From assembly GCA_000403255.2 (NCBI GenBank), contig KE159594.1:124001-188000 (forward strand): 64,000 nt of DNA, in the 5' to 3' direction. The DNA comes from Lachnospiraceae bacterium 3-1 (GTDB taxonomy: Bacteria; Bacillota; Clostridia; Lachnospirales; Lachnospiraceae). Below, one piece after another: positions 23,279-32,881 of the stretch. The notes under the pieces are model-generated. The model worked only from the letters and a program-made list of their open reading frames with translations, was not told the origin of the DNA and did no database searches. How positions within the stretch are numbered: the stretch's first letter is position 1; the number at the start of each line of letters is the position of its first letter. The position numbers were made by a program, and so were the translations under genes.

Positions 23279-25174
23279 TTATTTCTTTTTCAGGTAATAA
23301 AAACCATAGGCTGGTATATTAACTCCAACTGGTTTTAATTCTTCTCCCGAAATCAATTCCACATAATCGCCATCTTCCTCATTAATCCATGCCGTTTTAT
23401 CAAACTCACTGAAATTAAACAGGCCAAAAATTTTATCTCCTTCATAATATCTGCCAATACATAGTATCGATTCATCCCAGGTGTCAACCGTCCAAGTATC
23501 TGCATTTGACACAAATGCTTTTTCGGACTTACGAATTTCTTCTAATTTCTTCAACCCCTGGAACATCTTTCCTGCTACTGTATCTGTATCATCAATGTCT
23601 TCAACCAGCTCCCAGTTCATTTTTCCCCGGTGGATATAACGGGAATCTGCTGCCTTATGGGGGTTTTCCTTATAGGTATAATCATTCACCTGTCCAACCT
23701 CATCTCCACTGTACAGCACTGGAATACCTGACTGCATAAACATATAAGCATGAAGCATCAAATCCATCTTAATTGCCCGTTCCATTTCCTGCTGGTTCTG
23801 TTCAAATCCTGCTTTTTCTATGCCGCACATGGAGGCTGTTGTCCCACAGAATCTGGCATCGCCGGTAATCGGATCATAATTATAGAGCTCTCCACGGCTT
23901 TTACTTTCCCCTGCATATCCCTGGAAATAATTATTCAAATATTGCTTATGAGCCCGTTCTCCAATTCCTTCTGTCATGAGAGTGCCAAAATCAAGACCCC
24001 AACCGATGTCATCGTGGCAGCGGAGATAATTTAAAAACACATAGTCTTTTGGAAGGGAATTTACAATATCAAGCTGCCGTCTTAATAATTTCACATCTCT
24101 TGTTGCTACAGTATGCCAAGTAGTTGCCATTGTGGTAACATTATAAAGCATATGACATTCAGGCTTTTCCACTGTCCCAAAATAGGGAACAACCTTTTCT
24201 GGTTCCATAACAACTTCTCCAAGGAGAAGAACACCCGGACAAACAATTTCACTGATAATACGCATCATGCGCACAATGGTATGTACTTGCGGAAGATTCC
24301 GGCATGGGGTATTCAGCTCTTTCCAAATATATGGCACTGCATCAATACGGATAATATCGATTCCCTTATTTGCCAGATACAGAAAATTGTACATCATCTC
24401 ATTGAATACTCTTGGGTTTCTATAATTCAAATCCCACTGGTATGGATAAAAAGTGGTCATTACAAAGTGTCCGATATCTGGAAGCCATGTAAAATTACCA
24501 GGGGCAGTGGTGGGAAATACCTGGGGCACTGTTTTTTCATACATAGCCGGTTCCCTTTCATTATTAAAAAAGAAGTAACGGCTCATATACTCTCCGTCCC
24601 CCTGTCTGGCCCTTTTTGCCCACTCATGGTCTTCTGAGGTATGGTTCATTACAAAATCCATACAAATGTTGATGCCTTTTTGATGACAGGCTGCAGTCAG
24701 ATTCTCCAAATCCTCCATAGTTCCCAGTTCTTTTTGCACCTTACGGAAATCCGATACTGCATACCCTCCATCGGAACGTCCCTCTGGAGTATCCAAAAAT
24801 GGCATCAAATGAATATAATTTACATTACACTGCTGAATATAATCCAACCGTTTTTCCACACCTTGTATATTTCCTGCAAAATTATCAATGTATAACATCA
24901 TTCCCAGCATATCATTCTGCTTATACCAGTCCCGTTCTTCTTCCCGTTTGCAATCAGCGGCTTTTAGTTCTTCCTTTCTTTCCAAATAGAACCGCCTTAG
25001 CTCATCACACAATTCCGCAAACATAGAATCATTTTCATACAATTCCATATAAAGCCAACGAAGTTCATCATGATGCTGCTTTAATCTCTTTTGAAAAACT
25101 CCATCATCAATGACAACCTCTTTTTCTGGGCTCTTATTCTCCACAACAGTATTTTTCTTCCCTTTTTTACTCAT
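23279..25174 (-). CDS. Amylosucrase-like GH13 enzyme
   Basis: The 631-residue GH13 protein has a helical N-terminus as in Neisseria amylosucrase, then MLGMMLYIDNFAGNIQG (the usual xVxYVDxFAGxL strand), HLMPFLDTPEGRSDGGYAVS, and FVMNHTSEDHEWA. The catalytic nucleophile is in IIRIDAVPYIW, the acid in LLLGEVVMEP, and the third acid in LRCHDDIGWG. Amylosucrase builds an alpha-1,4-glucan from sucrose, releasing fructose. A hydrolytic or phosphorolytic relative acting on sucrose is the alternative. No signal peptide is seen, so it is cytoplasmic. It is controlled by the LacI gene next to it. Confidence 0.85.
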   Translation of the reverse strand: MSKKGKKNTVVENKSPEKEVVIDDGVFQKRLKQHHDELRWLYMELYENDSMFAELCDELRRFYLERKEELKAADCKREEERDWYKQNDMLGMMLYIDNFAGNIQGVEKRLDYIQQCNVNYIHLMPFLDTPEGRSDGGYAVSDFRKVQKELGTMEDLENLTAACHQKGINICMDFVMNHTSEDHEWAKRARQGDGEYMSRYFFFNNEREPAMYEKTVPQVFPTTAPGNFTWLPDIGHFVMTTFYPYQWDLNYRNPRVFNEMMYNFLYLANKGIDIIRIDAVPYIWKELNTPCRNLPQVHTIVRMMRIISEIVCPGVLLLGEVVMEPEKVVPYFGTVEKPECHMLYNVTTMATTWHTVATRDVKLLRRQLDIVNSLPKDYVFLNYLRCHDDIGWGLDFGTLMTEGIGERAHKQYLNNYFQGYAGESKSRGELYNYDPITGDARFCGTTASMCGIEKAGFEQNQQEMERAIKMDLMLHAYMFMQSGIPVLYSGDEVGQVNDYTYKENPHKAADSRYIHRGKMNWELVEDIDDTDTVAGKMFQGLKKLEEIRKSEKAFVSNADTWTVDTWDESILCIGRYYEGDKIFGLFNFSEFDKTAWINEEDGDYVELISGEELKPVGVNIPAYGFYYLKKK

Positions 25175-25225
25175 TTTCTCACCTTCCTATTGAATTTCTT
25201 TTCTCTATTTCTTTCCAATATTTTA

Positions 25226-25337
25226 TGTTATCGATTTCATTTTCAGCATCATAATACTCCATCTTTATTCCTTTGTAAATTGGCATTCTTACCAATTATA
25301 GGATACTTTTTTGTGTACTATTTTGAAATCGATTTCA
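25226..25337 (-). promoter_or_regulatory. Amylosucrase promoter region with two LacI-type operators
   Basis: A perfect palindrome TGAAATCGATTTCA stands at 25324-25337. A second, imperfect copy TGTTATCGATTTCA stands at 25226-25239, with centres 98 bases apart. TATAAT (25300-25295, minus strand) lies between them, so the upstream site borders the -35 area and the downstream site lies in the leader. This layout suits looping by a LacI tetramer or two dimers. Confidence 0.65.
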
Positions 25338-25373
25338 TTAATAATCAAAAAGAAAAATCCATGAATTATGGTC

Positions 25374-25850
25374 TTAAAAATCTACCGCCTGATCCTCTTT
25401 TATCAGTCTTCCAATTCTCTCTGTAGCTTCTGCTGCCATCCGGTGATTTTCGCCGCTTGCAGTTATCCCCACAATAAGGTCCCCTTCTTTTACAATTCCT
25501 GGAAAATAAAAATCACATTTTTCTTTCTCAGAAGCTACATTCACAGGGATACTCTTATGCCGACATTCTCGAAAAATCATATCATTCACAGTTGCATCAT
25601 TGGTGGCCGCAATCACAATTTCCGCTTCCTGCAATTCTCCTGACTGATAGGAACGATATTCCAACACCAGGTTCTTTTTCTGCCACGCCAATTCCTCTAA
25701 TTTTTCTGAAATTTTGGGCGCAACCACTCGAACTTTTGCACCGAATTCCAATAAGACAGATACACGCCTGGCAGCAATCCTTCCACCGCCAAATACCTGC
25801 ACTTGTCTCCCTTCCATATCAATAAACATTGGAAAATACTTTCCCATCAT
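25374..25850 (-). CDS. Precorrin-2 dehydrogenase / sirohydrochlorin ferrochelatase-like protein
   Basis: The 158-residue protein matches the N-terminal part of CysG (Met8p/YlnF family). It starts KYFPMFIDMEGRQVQVFGGG, with the NAD-binding GGGRIAARRVSVLLEFGAKV, then VIAATNDATVNDMI and CDFYFPGIVKEGDLIVGI. It oxidises precorrin-2 to sirohydrochlorin, and longer relatives insert iron. At 158 residues it lacks the C-terminal dimerisation tail, so dehydrogenase activity is likelier than a full bifunctional enzyme. It fits with hemB and hemL nearby, pointing to sirohaem or cobalamin rather than haem. Confidence 0.85.
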   Translation of the reverse strand: MMGKYFPMFIDMEGRQVQVFGGGRIAARRVSVLLEFGAKVRVVAPKISEKLEELAWQKKNLVLEYRSYQSGELQEAEIVIAATNDATVNDMIFRECRHKSIPVNVASEKEKCDFYFPGIVKEGDLIVGITASGENHRMAAEATERIGRLIKEDQAVDF

Positions 25851-25901
25851 TTTCCCCTCCCGTTCTGGTTCTTAAACTGTTCCATATACTTCTTCTCATC
25901 A

Positions 25902-25940
25902 AACAAATGGAGACCTTCGAAAGGAAAGTCTCCATTTGTT
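25902..25940 (-). terminator. Terminator of the chemoreceptor gene
   Basis: ACAAATGGAGAC (25903-25914) and GTCTCCATTTGT (25928-25939) form a perfect 12-bp stem with a 13-base loop, 14 bases past the chemoreceptor stop. It also faces the sirohaem gene's upstream side. Confidence 0.75.
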
Positions 25941-25953
25941 CTCGTCTCTATTT

Positions 25954-27666
25954 TTAAAGATCTGAAGGTAAAATAAATTTACCAATCAGCTCATCCAAAC
26001 AAATTGCCTGTGCTGACAGTTCCTCGCTGGTTGCAGAGGACTCTTCTGCTGTAGCTGAATTGGACTGAACCACTTCTGAAATCTGGTTCACGCCTTGCTC
26101 TGCTTGTTTCATAGCTACTGCCTGATCTGCTGATGTGGCGCTTACAGTCTTGGAAGAAGATGCTATCTGTTCAATTCCCTCTACCACGATCTTGATCGAA
26201 GCAGATGCACGCTCTGCCGCTTCATTTCCTTCTGCCACCTCACGGATCGCTCCCTCAATCAACTCTCTGGTCTCTACCGCCGCTGTAGAGCTCTGCTCTG
26301 CAAGCTGACGTATCTGGTCTGCCACTACAGAGAATCCTCTTCCTGCTTCTCCTGCTCTTGCAGCCTCAATGGAAGCATTCAAGGAAAGTAGGTTCGTTTG
26401 AGATGCAATATCTTCAATCTCAGAAATAATATTTCCAATCTTCTGAGACGCCTCATTGATACGCCCCATTGCCGCTACCATCATTTCCATCTCACCACGG
26501 CTGTGTTCTGCCTCGTCAGCATACTGCTGGGCAAGCTGATAAGACTCCTCTGCCTTTTCCGCTGCCAACACAATGTTATCTGTTATGGTCATAATGGTTG
26601 CCTGCATCTGTTGTACAGCGCCAGCCTGTTCTGTAGCGCCTTCTGCGAGACTTTGAGATGCCTCTGCCAGATTGGTAGAGCCTGCTGAAACCTGTGTGGA
26701 CGCCTCGTCAATGGACTGCAAAGTTGCAACCATCTGTTTCTTTAACTCATGCATCGAAAGGAAAATCTGTTCAAAATCTCCTGTATATCTGCTTGAATCC
26801 TCAGAATAAATATCATAATTAGCCTTTGCCATTTCCCCTAACAATCTTTCCTCATCAGAAATAACAAAGCTTAAGGTCGCCGCCATATCTCTTGCCACCT
26901 CTACCATCTCAGCAATCTCATCCTCTGTTTCCGCTTCTGGAAACGGAGAAGTAAGGTCTCCCTTTGCAAAAGTTGCAAGACGTTCCTTTAAATTCATAAT
27001 TGGCATAGCAATACTTTTTGCAATCGCGGTACCAAGACGGCCTGCAAATAAAACAGATATTACAATAACCACAGCGATTATTGCCGGCACTATAACACTC
27101 ATAATCGAAAGTCGATTAGACAGCGCTGACCCGTTTGTAACCTTAATTTCCATAATCTCCTTTAAGTCACTATAAATCTCTTCGTACATAGGAGCCAATT
27201 CACCCATTGCCATTTCCTGAGCCTGAATGCATTGCTCCTGATCTACGGTAGTGCCCAGATCCATAATCTGCTGTTCCAATTTCCAATACTCTTCCAGCTC
27301 AGTCTTGAGACGATTGTATATCTCCTTATTGGCCGCTGTCACCATGGACTTCTCAAGCCCTTCAAATTCTACGGTGAATTCCGCCTTACACTCATCATGC
27401 TGAGCCACCATACTATCAATCGCACTCTGCTCTTCGTATCCAATCGTTCCTCGCAACGCTGACCTGGTATCCGCAAAGCATGCCATCGCCCTGCCTACAT
27501 CACCCTGTGCAAATCCATAATCAACCAATGCGTCTGCATAAAAATTGGATAAAACAATAATTGCAATCACTCCAACCACTGAAACGGTCGCCATCATCAC
27601 TGAGATCAAAGTAAATGCTTTTTTTAGACGCTCTCCAATCTTTAACTTGTTAAGCTTTTCCAACAT
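25954..27666 (-). CDS. Methyl-accepting chemotaxis protein
   Basis: The 570-residue transducer has one membrane helix at about 20-43, an outside sensor domain of about 145 residues (four-helix type, [17 protein letters not shown]), and a second membrane helix at about 190-212. HAMP follows ([20 protein letters not shown]), then a long coiled signalling domain with the conserved tip [20 protein letters not shown] followed by [17 protein letters not shown]. No CheR/CheB docking pentapeptide ends the protein. No other chemotaxis gene is in the window, so it is a lone receptor. Its promoter lies about 190 bases upstream, giving a long leader. Confidence 0.93.
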   Translation of the reverse strand: MLEKLNKLKIGERLKKAFTLISVMMATVSVVGVIAIIVLSNFYADALVDYGFAQGDVGRAMACFADTRSALRGTIGYEEQSAIDSMVAQHDECKAEFTVEFEGLEKSMVTAANKEIYNRLKTELEEYWKLEQQIMDLGTTVDQEQCIQAQEMAMGELAPMYEEIYSDLKEIMEIKVTNGSALSNRLSIMSVIVPAIIAVVIVISVLFAGRLGTAIAKSIAMPIMNLKERLATFAKGDLTSPFPEAETEDEIAEMVEVARDMAATLSFVISDEERLLGEMAKANYDIYSEDSSRYTGDFEQIFLSMHELKKQMVATLQSIDEASTQVSAGSTNLAEASQSLAEGATEQAGAVQQMQATIMTITDNIVLAAEKAEESYQLAQQYADEAEHSRGEMEMMVAAMGRINEASQKIGNIISEIEDIASQTNLLSLNASIEAARAGEAGRGFSVVADQIRQLAEQSSTAAVETRELIEGAIREVAEGNEAAERASASIKIVVEGIEQIASSSKTVSATSADQAVAMKQAEQGVNQISEVVQSNSATAEESSATSEELSAQAICLDELIGKFILPSDL

Positions 27667-27854
27667 ATCTTTCCCCGTCCTTTTTATAAATTTCCGAACC
27701 TCCTGACATACCTATCCACTGCGCATTTCTTTACAGGCCATCTGGCTTTCGGATGGATGCCATATTGGGAATTTAAACAAGAACGCGGCTTAACCAAAAC
27801 TGACTGATACCTGTCATCTTTTCAAGTTTATATTTTCCTACAACATCCTTTTTA

Positions 27855-27883
27855 ATTTTAACTCGTTTCTATTTTTTCGTCAA
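27855..27883 (-). promoter_or_regulatory. Promoter of the chemoreceptor, followed by a long leader
   Basis: TTGACG (27883-27878), a 17-base spacer and TAAAAT (27860-27855) on the minus strand. The leader to the start codon at 27666 is about 180 bases. It contains an imperfect stem GGCATCCATC-CGAAAGCC-AGATGGCC (27738-27763). I could not match it to a known riboswitch, and it lacks the GEMM-I c-di-GMP consensus. The rest of the 335-base gap up to 28001 shows nothing else. Confidence 0.65.
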
Positions 27884-28001
27884 TCTTTTCCAAATAATTA
27901 ATATCAAATACCTATCTTTTTTTGGAAAATTGGCAATAAATTTCACGAAATGAAAAAGCATTCCTCTGATATAATCTCTGTTTCTCCCCTTTGACATAAA
28001 A

Positions 28002-28628
28002 TTATCTTTTTTTCCATGTTCTTTCACGCAGCACAATCCCACTTGTCACAAGAAAAAATGCTGTCAAAATCATTGGAACAAGAAAATCATAATCCCCCCT
28101 CATCATTTGGAACAATGCAAATTCACCCAAATACTTTGAAGCGCCAATATTGGCAAAATAATAAACCACAGATACCATATACCCCAACACGATCTGATTG
28201 GTAATTCCACTGACGAAAAAGCCAATGCTCCCCAGGAAAAATATTTCACAAAGGGAACCACACCACAATTCTTTTCCATCAAACTGGCTGTTCCCCTGTT
28301 TCATCATCTGACAGAATACCGTTACTACTATTATAAGGAACATAGCTGCAATCAGCAAACGAATGAGGTACTGCTTCCATAAAGGCATTGCCTTGGACTT
28401 TTCCAGCAGCCAGATTTCCTGATTCTGCTCTGGTAGAAACAAAGGCGTCATGAGAAGAATTCCAACAAACGCCACATACATTTCCATCACCTTTGCTGCC
28501 TGGAAAGCGTCCAGATTCCGAAAACTCACAAAGAAACCTGACATACCGCAAAACAACAGCGTAACCAGCAGATGAGGCGCATACTGCCTACGAAGAAAGC
28601 TACCTCCTATGCTTAAATATCTTTCCAT
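28002..28628 (-). CDS. ABC-2 type permease subunit, second
   Basis: The 208-residue integral membrane protein has about six helices, for example LLVTLLFCGMSGFFVSF, YVAFVGILLMTPLFL, LLIAAMFLIIVVTVFC and MILTAFFLVTSGIVL. It carries no enzymatic motif. The start was placed at ATG 28628 after AAGGAGA, so it overlaps the upstream permease gene by 29 bases. It forms an exporter with the larger permease (28600-29844) and the ATPase (29856-30746). I do not recognise a substrate. Confidence 0.72.
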   Translation of the reverse strand: MERYLSIGGSFLRRQYAPHLLVTLLFCGMSGFFVSFRNLDAFQAAKVMEMYVAFVGILLMTPLFLPEQNQEIWLLEKSKAMPLWKQYLIRLLIAAMFLIIVVTVFCQMMKQGNSQFDGKELWCGSLCEIFFLGSIGFFVSGITNQIVLGYMVSVVYYFANIGASKYLGEFALFQMMRGDYDFLVPMILTAFFLVTSGIVLRERTWKKR

Positions 28629-29844
28629 AAACAGTCTCTCCTTCCCTGCGCTTTTTCTCATAAAATATAAATGTCAAGCCCAAAAACAAAATAGCCCCAA
28701 TAAAATAGTATCCTCTGTTCAAAAGCAGCTCCTGCCGCTGGTTCCAGAATTCATTGGTACCACCCAGCATATTCCACCGGGCAACCAAATGCAGTCCAAA
28801 CCCTCCGTGCAAACTTCCCCCAGAAAACAGACTGCCAATTGCCCAAAATACCTGAACAAAAATAGAAATTACATTTTCCGTAAGCTCCGTGATAAAAAAG
28901 GATACGGCAAGCACGATCATAATCTCTGGCAGCAGCCAGATAACACTATATTTCAAAAATGCGAACACATCGGGTCCAATGCCCATCGTCTTAGCATGGT
29001 ACTGATAGGGCATCTGCATCACAAATATGGTAATTACTACTGGTAAAAATGCCATACATACATTGGCCAAATAACGACTTCCCACAATCTGGACCGCTGA
29101 AGCTTCATGAGAAAAAACCACCTGGCTTACCTTGGCCCGTTTGTCCCTAAGGCAGCGGGTGACTCCTAGAAAAACAGGAAGAATGGCGAGAATAATTCCT
29201 GCATAGTCGCAAAATAGCCTTGCAATAGCTCCCGTAATCCTGTCTTTTTCACAAAGAGCTTCAAACTCATCTACTGCCTGTTCATATGTCATAGGAACTC
29301 CTACGCCTGCATCCAGATGCTTTTGGGTATAAGAACTTCCAGCGCCTATCATCTTACAGATTTTTTCCATCTTTTCGCAAAACTCTTCATAGCTAAGCCC
29401 ATCTTTCGGAGCAACGGAATATGTGATCTGAGCTTGCATAGCCCCCTCAATAGCGCTCTGGTCTGACTGAGAAAAGTGTTCCTCCATGCTTTTAAGAATC
29501 TCTTCCCAATTTTTCCCCGTACAGTATTCTATGATAGATGTCACTTCCGCCAGTTCTGTTTCATTCAATGTCACTCCCCGGTAAAAACCCATCGGATAAG
29601 TAGCATAAGAATTACGGTATGTCTCCAGCACCAGGCCAGCCAATACTTTTTCCATTACTGCACTCTCTTCATGACTGCTCACAGAACCATAGCTTTCCTG
29701 CCCAGGCTCTGGCCGCTCCAGGTCAGCAGTAACCACCTCTCCCAGCTGACTGGAAAGAAACATCACAAATATTACCACATACAGATAATACACCATGCTT
29801 CTTAAAATCTGTTTACATTCTTTTTGAAATAACGTTCCAAACAT
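28600..29844 (-). CDS. ABC-2 type permease subunit, first
   Basis: The 414-residue permease starts FGTLFQKECKQILRSMVYYL, a common ABC-2 opening. A first membrane helix comes at about 18-34, an outside domain of about 170 residues follows, then five or more helices from about 215 to the C-terminus (AGIILAILPVFLGVTR, IMIVLAVSFFITELTEN, GYYFIGAILFLGLTFIFY). It lies 11 bases after the ATPase gene in the same operon. The large outside loop is typical of ABC-2 exporters linked to two-component systems. Confidence 0.8.
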   Translation of the reverse strand: MFGTLFQKECKQILRSMVYYLYVVIFVMFLSSQLGEVVTADLERPEPGQESYGSVSSHEESAVMEKVLAGLVLETYRNSYATYPMGFYRGVTLNETELAEVTSIIEYCTGKNWEEILKSMEEHFSQSDQSAIEGAMQAQITYSVAPKDGLSYEEFCEKMEKICKMIGAGSSYTQKHLDAGVGVPMTYEQAVDEFEALCEKDRITGAIARLFCDYAGIILAILPVFLGVTRCLRDKRAKVSQVVFSHEASAVQIVGSRYLANVCMAFLPVVITIFVMQMPYQYHAKTMGIGPDVFAFLKYSVIWLLPEIMIVLAVSFFITELTENVISIFVQVFWAIGSLFSGGSLHGGFGLHLVARWNMLGGTNEFWNQRQELLLNRGYYFIGAILFLGLTFIFYEKKRREGETVYGKIFKHRR

Positions 29845-29855
29845 GCTTCCACCTC

Positions 29856-30746
29856 CTATTCTCTGCCTTTCAAAGCAGAAGCATGGTTCATCAGGTACAT
29901 ATAAGCGTCCTCCACATCTGGCCCTGCCAGTTTTGCTTTCTTCATAGGCGGTTCTTCTGCAATCATTTTAATCGTTGCCATACTGCCACTGTTAAGGATT
30001 CCTGTTACCAGAAATTGTTCCTTAACCATGGGAAGCTCCATGGAAGATATCTCCATCGTGTAAACCTTTCCTTTTACTGCCTCCAATAATTGGGATACTG
30101 TTCCCCGAAACAGAATTTCTCCGTGATTCAGCACTGCAATATTTTCACAGGTAGCCTCAATGTCACCTACGATATGGGTGGAAAGAATTACAATCCTGTC
30201 TTTGGCAATTTCACAAAGAAGGTTTCGAAACCTTACCCGTTCCTCCGGGTCCAATCCAGCGGTTGGTTCATCTACCACAATCACTTTTGGGTTATGGATA
30301 ATCGCTTGAGCAATCCCAAGCCTTCGTTTCATACCGCCGGACATGGCCTTAACCTTCGTCTTATGTTGATCCCCTAGATTTACTTTTTCAAGCATTTCCG
30401 GCACCTTCTTTGCCCGCTCCTTTTTCCCCATGCCGGATAACACCGCCAAATAATCCAGCGCTTCGTAAGCCCCCATTGTTCCATACATAGAAAAATCCTG
30501 AGGAAGATAACCGATCATTTTACGAACGTCATTGTACTGTTCCACGGGAATTCCACAAAGCTTTACTTCCCCACTACTCTTTTTGGTGAGTGTGGTCAAC
30601 ACCTTCATCAATGTGGTTTTCCCTGCCCCATTTGGCCCTAAAAGCCCGAACATTCCCTGTTCTATCTCCAGGTTCACATGATTTAAGGCTTGCTTTTTCC
30701 CAAAATTCTTCGATAAATCCTTAATTTCTATCCTGGTATTGCTCAT
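29856..30746 (-). CDS. ABC transporter ATP-binding protein
   Basis: The 296-residue ATPase has Walker A LLGPNGAGKTTLMK (about 33-46), Q-loop IGYLPQDFSMYG, signature MSGGMKRRLGIAQ, Walker B VIVVDEPTAGLDPEE and the switch histidine in ILSTHIVGDIE. The C-terminal 70 residues fit the accessory domain of drug/antibiotic exporter ATPases (CcmA/NatA type). It is the first gene after the two-component pair, with a 100-base gap. Confidence 0.92.
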   Translation of the reverse strand: MSNTRIEIKDLSKNFGKKQALNHVNLEIEQGMFGLLGPNGAGKTTLMKVLTTLTKKSSGEVKLCGIPVEQYNDVRKMIGYLPQDFSMYGTMGAYEALDYLAVLSGMGKKERAKKVPEMLEKVNLGDQHKTKVKAMSGGMKRRLGIAQAIIHNPKVIVVDEPTAGLDPEERVRFRNLLCEIAKDRIVILSTHIVGDIEATCENIAVLNHGEILFRGTVSQLLEAVKGKVYTMEISSMELPMVKEQFLVTGILNSGSMATIKMIAEEPPMKKAKLAGPDVEDAYMYLMNHASALKGRE

Positions 30747-30846
30747 AATCTGTCCTCTCTTTCTGCTTAAGGCACATGTCAGATGTGCACCTTGCTTACA
30801 AAAGATAGTATAAAAAGAATTTATCTACAAATTTCCTATTGAAGTA

Positions 30847-32061
30847 TTAAAAATGATTACGAATTCCCACCACCAAGGTGGCAGCCACAATCGCCCCTTC
30901 CGTTACGCTGTTTTGCAGAGAAAGGCTTCCCCCATGATTTTCACAGAGCATCCGACAAATGGATAATCCAATTCCAAAATGCTCCCTGCTATTTTCTTCC
31001 TCACTAAAATATGTCTCCATGCCATTTCGCAACGCCTTTTCCGAAAATCCAGGCCCATCGTCTTTCACAAACAAAGTAAATTCTCTTCCAACCAGCCTTC
31101 CCTCTATTTGAATGGATGCTCTGGCATAGCGCAGCCCATTACTCAAAAGGTTTTCAAACACTTCCATCAGCAGATTTTTATCCAAAAACACCTCTTGCTG
31201 CGGAACATCCATCTGAAAATTGATTTCCTTGTCTGTATTAAGACGGATACCTTCTAAAACCCCTTCCACCTCTTCTGACAATTCCGAAACACCGTACCAG
31301 TTCCCGGAAACCTCCCATTTTTCTATATTCTGAATGGTAGTCATAGTGGTAGAAAAATGAAGCAGACGCTCCTCCTGTTCATGCATAGTATTCAGTTTTT
31401 CCAACAGCATTTCTTCAGTCACTTTTCCTTTTGGCACATATTTTTGAAGGAATTCCGTATAGCCCCGAATCACAGTTAATGGCGTACGAATATCATGGGC
31501 AAATGCAGCATTGATTTTCCGCTGTTCCTCCTGCTGTCTCCATTGATCCTTTTTATTTTTCAACAGCATTCTCCGAATCTGCTCCACTTCCTGACAAAGG
31601 GCCCCCATTTCATCCTGACTGCGCCAGGCCATTTCATGGCTGTAATCTCCCATATTGATATAATTCAATCCCTGTGCCACCGCCAAAACTGCTGGTTTTA
31701 TCTTAGTTTCCAAGAAAATTTTTCCTACTATAGCAAAACAAATTATCATATAAAGATACTGACAACTATGGTAAAAGATCCAAAGAATTTTTGAGAGAGC
31801 TTGTCCATATTTAAAACTATACCCGCTCTCCCTCACCACTTTTTTCCATTCCTCCATACTTTGAAATTGCTGTCCATTCAGCAGTATGCTATTTCGTCTT
31901 TCCAATACATCCAGCCAGGCCAGGCAAAGATTTTGCGTAATCCAGTACAAGGTGAAAGCCCCTGCCATACCGATGCATAAATACCATACCAATGCCAGAA
32001 CCAAGGATTTTTCCTGTAAAATTTTACGAAGCTGTTCTACTTTCTCTTCTAACCAATCCAT
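30847..32061 (-). CDS. Sensor histidine kinase paired with an OmpR-type regulator
   Basis: The 404-residue kinase has two membrane helices (about 19-42 and 92-116) with a short outside loop, a HAMP-like linker (MGDYSHEMAWRSQDEMGAL), the phospho-acceptor histidine in AAFAHDIRTPLTVIRGYTEF, and ATP-binding boxes N (ENLLSNGLRYA), G1 (KDDGPGFS) and G2 (HFGIGLSICRMLCENHGG). It overlaps the response regulator gene by 13 bases. The small sensor loop and the exporter encoded next suggest sensing of a membrane-active compound. Confidence 0.9.
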   Translation of the reverse strand: MDWLEEKVEQLRKILQEKSLVLALVWYLCIGMAGAFTLYWITQNLCLAWLDVLERRNSILLNGQQFQSMEEWKKVVRESGYSFKYGQALSKILWIFYHSCQYLYMIICFAIVGKIFLETKIKPAVLAVAQGLNYINMGDYSHEMAWRSQDEMGALCQEVEQIRRMLLKNKKDQWRQQEEQRKINAAFAHDIRTPLTVIRGYTEFLQKYVPKGKVTEEMLLEKLNTMHEQEERLLHFSTTMTTIQNIEKWEVSGNWYGVSELSEEVEGVLEGIRLNTDKEINFQMDVPQQEVFLDKNLLMEVFENLLSNGLRYARASIQIEGRLVGREFTLFVKDDGPGFSEKALRNGMETYFSEEENSREHFGIGLSICRMLCENHGGSLSLQNSVTEGAIVAATLVVGIRNHF

Positions 32062-32714
32062 TTATATCCCACGCCCCAGACTGTCTCAATATGTTTCGTC
32101 CTTTTATCAATTTTCTGACGAATGCGCCGTACATGCTCTGCAATAATAGAAGCATCGGCTTCTCCGTCAAATCCGCGGACCCTCTCATAAATCTGCTCTT
32201 TTTCAAACACCTGACCGCTATGGGTCATCAACAGCTCCACAATGGAAAATTCTGTTTTCGTCAGCCCCACATCCTGGCCCTCCCACAATACCTGATGTCC
32301 GGAAAAATCCACAGTAAGGTCGCCTTTTATATAAATATTGCTCTTTTGCTGTTTCCGCTCCTCCCGGCGCAGATGGGCTTTCACCCTGGCCAGCATTTCC
32401 TCCATGCCAAAGGGTTTGACAATATAATCATCTCCTCCTGCCCGAAATCCCTTCACTCTGTCCTGCTCTTCTGTTCGAGCAGTGAGAAACAAAATCGGAC
32501 AGTCTATATAATCCCGAATTTTTTCACAAACCGTAAGACCGTCCATATCTGGCATATTGATATCCAGTATGATTAAATCTGGTTGGTATTTCAGACACTC
32601 CATGGCTTCCATGCCATTTTTCGCCGTATAGACCAGATAGCCCTCCAGTTCCAAATACTCCTTCAATAATGTTCGGATATCCTGTTCATCATCCACAGCA
32701 AGGATTTTCTTCAT
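32049..32714 (-). CDS. OmpR-family response regulator
   Basis: The 221-residue regulator has a receiver domain at 1-118: acidic pocket VDDEQD, phosphorylation aspartate in LIILDINMPDMDG, conserved K in YIVKPFGMEEML. A winged-helix output domain follows at about 128-221, with TKTEFSIVELLMTHSGQVFEKEQIY and the recognition helix near ASIIAEHVRRIRQKI. It is the first gene of the kinase and ABC exporter group and is likely to control them. Confidence 0.93.
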   Translation of the reverse strand: MKKILAVDDEQDIRTLLKEYLELEGYLVYTAKNGMEAMECLKYQPDLIILDINMPDMDGLTVCEKIRDYIDCPILFLTARTEEQDRVKGFRAGGDDYIVKPFGMEEMLARVKAHLRREERKQQKSNIYIKGDLTVDFSGHQVLWEGQDVGLTKTEFSIVELLMTHSGQVFEKEQIYERVRGFDGEADASIIAEHVRRIRQKIDKRTKHIETVWGVGYKWIG

Positions 32715-32748
32715 CTGACTTTATTCCTTTCTCTTTTTCTATGATCTT

Positions 32749-32777
32749 ATTATATGGAAAAGAAGATAACTTAGCAA
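32749..32777 (-). promoter_or_regulatory. Promoter of the response regulator-kinase-exporter unit
   Basis: TTGCTA (32777-32772), a 17-base spacer and TATAAT (32754-32749) on the minus strand, about 35 bases before the regulator start codon. Confidence 0.6.
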
Positions 32778-32808
32778 TATAGGATTTCCCTACTACAACT
32801 ACAAAAGA

Positions 32809-32845
32809 AAGAGACAGCCCCTGCTCCTGTCAAAGACTGTCTCTT
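32809..32845 (-). terminator. Terminator of the PTS-dehydrogenase operon
   Basis: AAGAGACAG (minus strand, 32845-32837) pairs with CTGTCTCTT (32817-32809), followed by a T-rich tract CTTTTG. It stands 37 bases past the dehydrogenase stop. The minus-strand arm includes GGGGCTGTC, reminiscent of the dispersed repeat terminus. Confidence 0.72.
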
Positions 32846-32881
32846 CCTAAAATATTGGAACTTACAATAGCAACTCTTCCC

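Noticed and set aside
27667-27853. c-di-GMP-I (GEMM) riboswitch before the chemoreceptor
   Set aside because: The required conserved blocks (CACGCACAGGGCAAACC and GGGACGCAAAGCC types) are not present in the leader.
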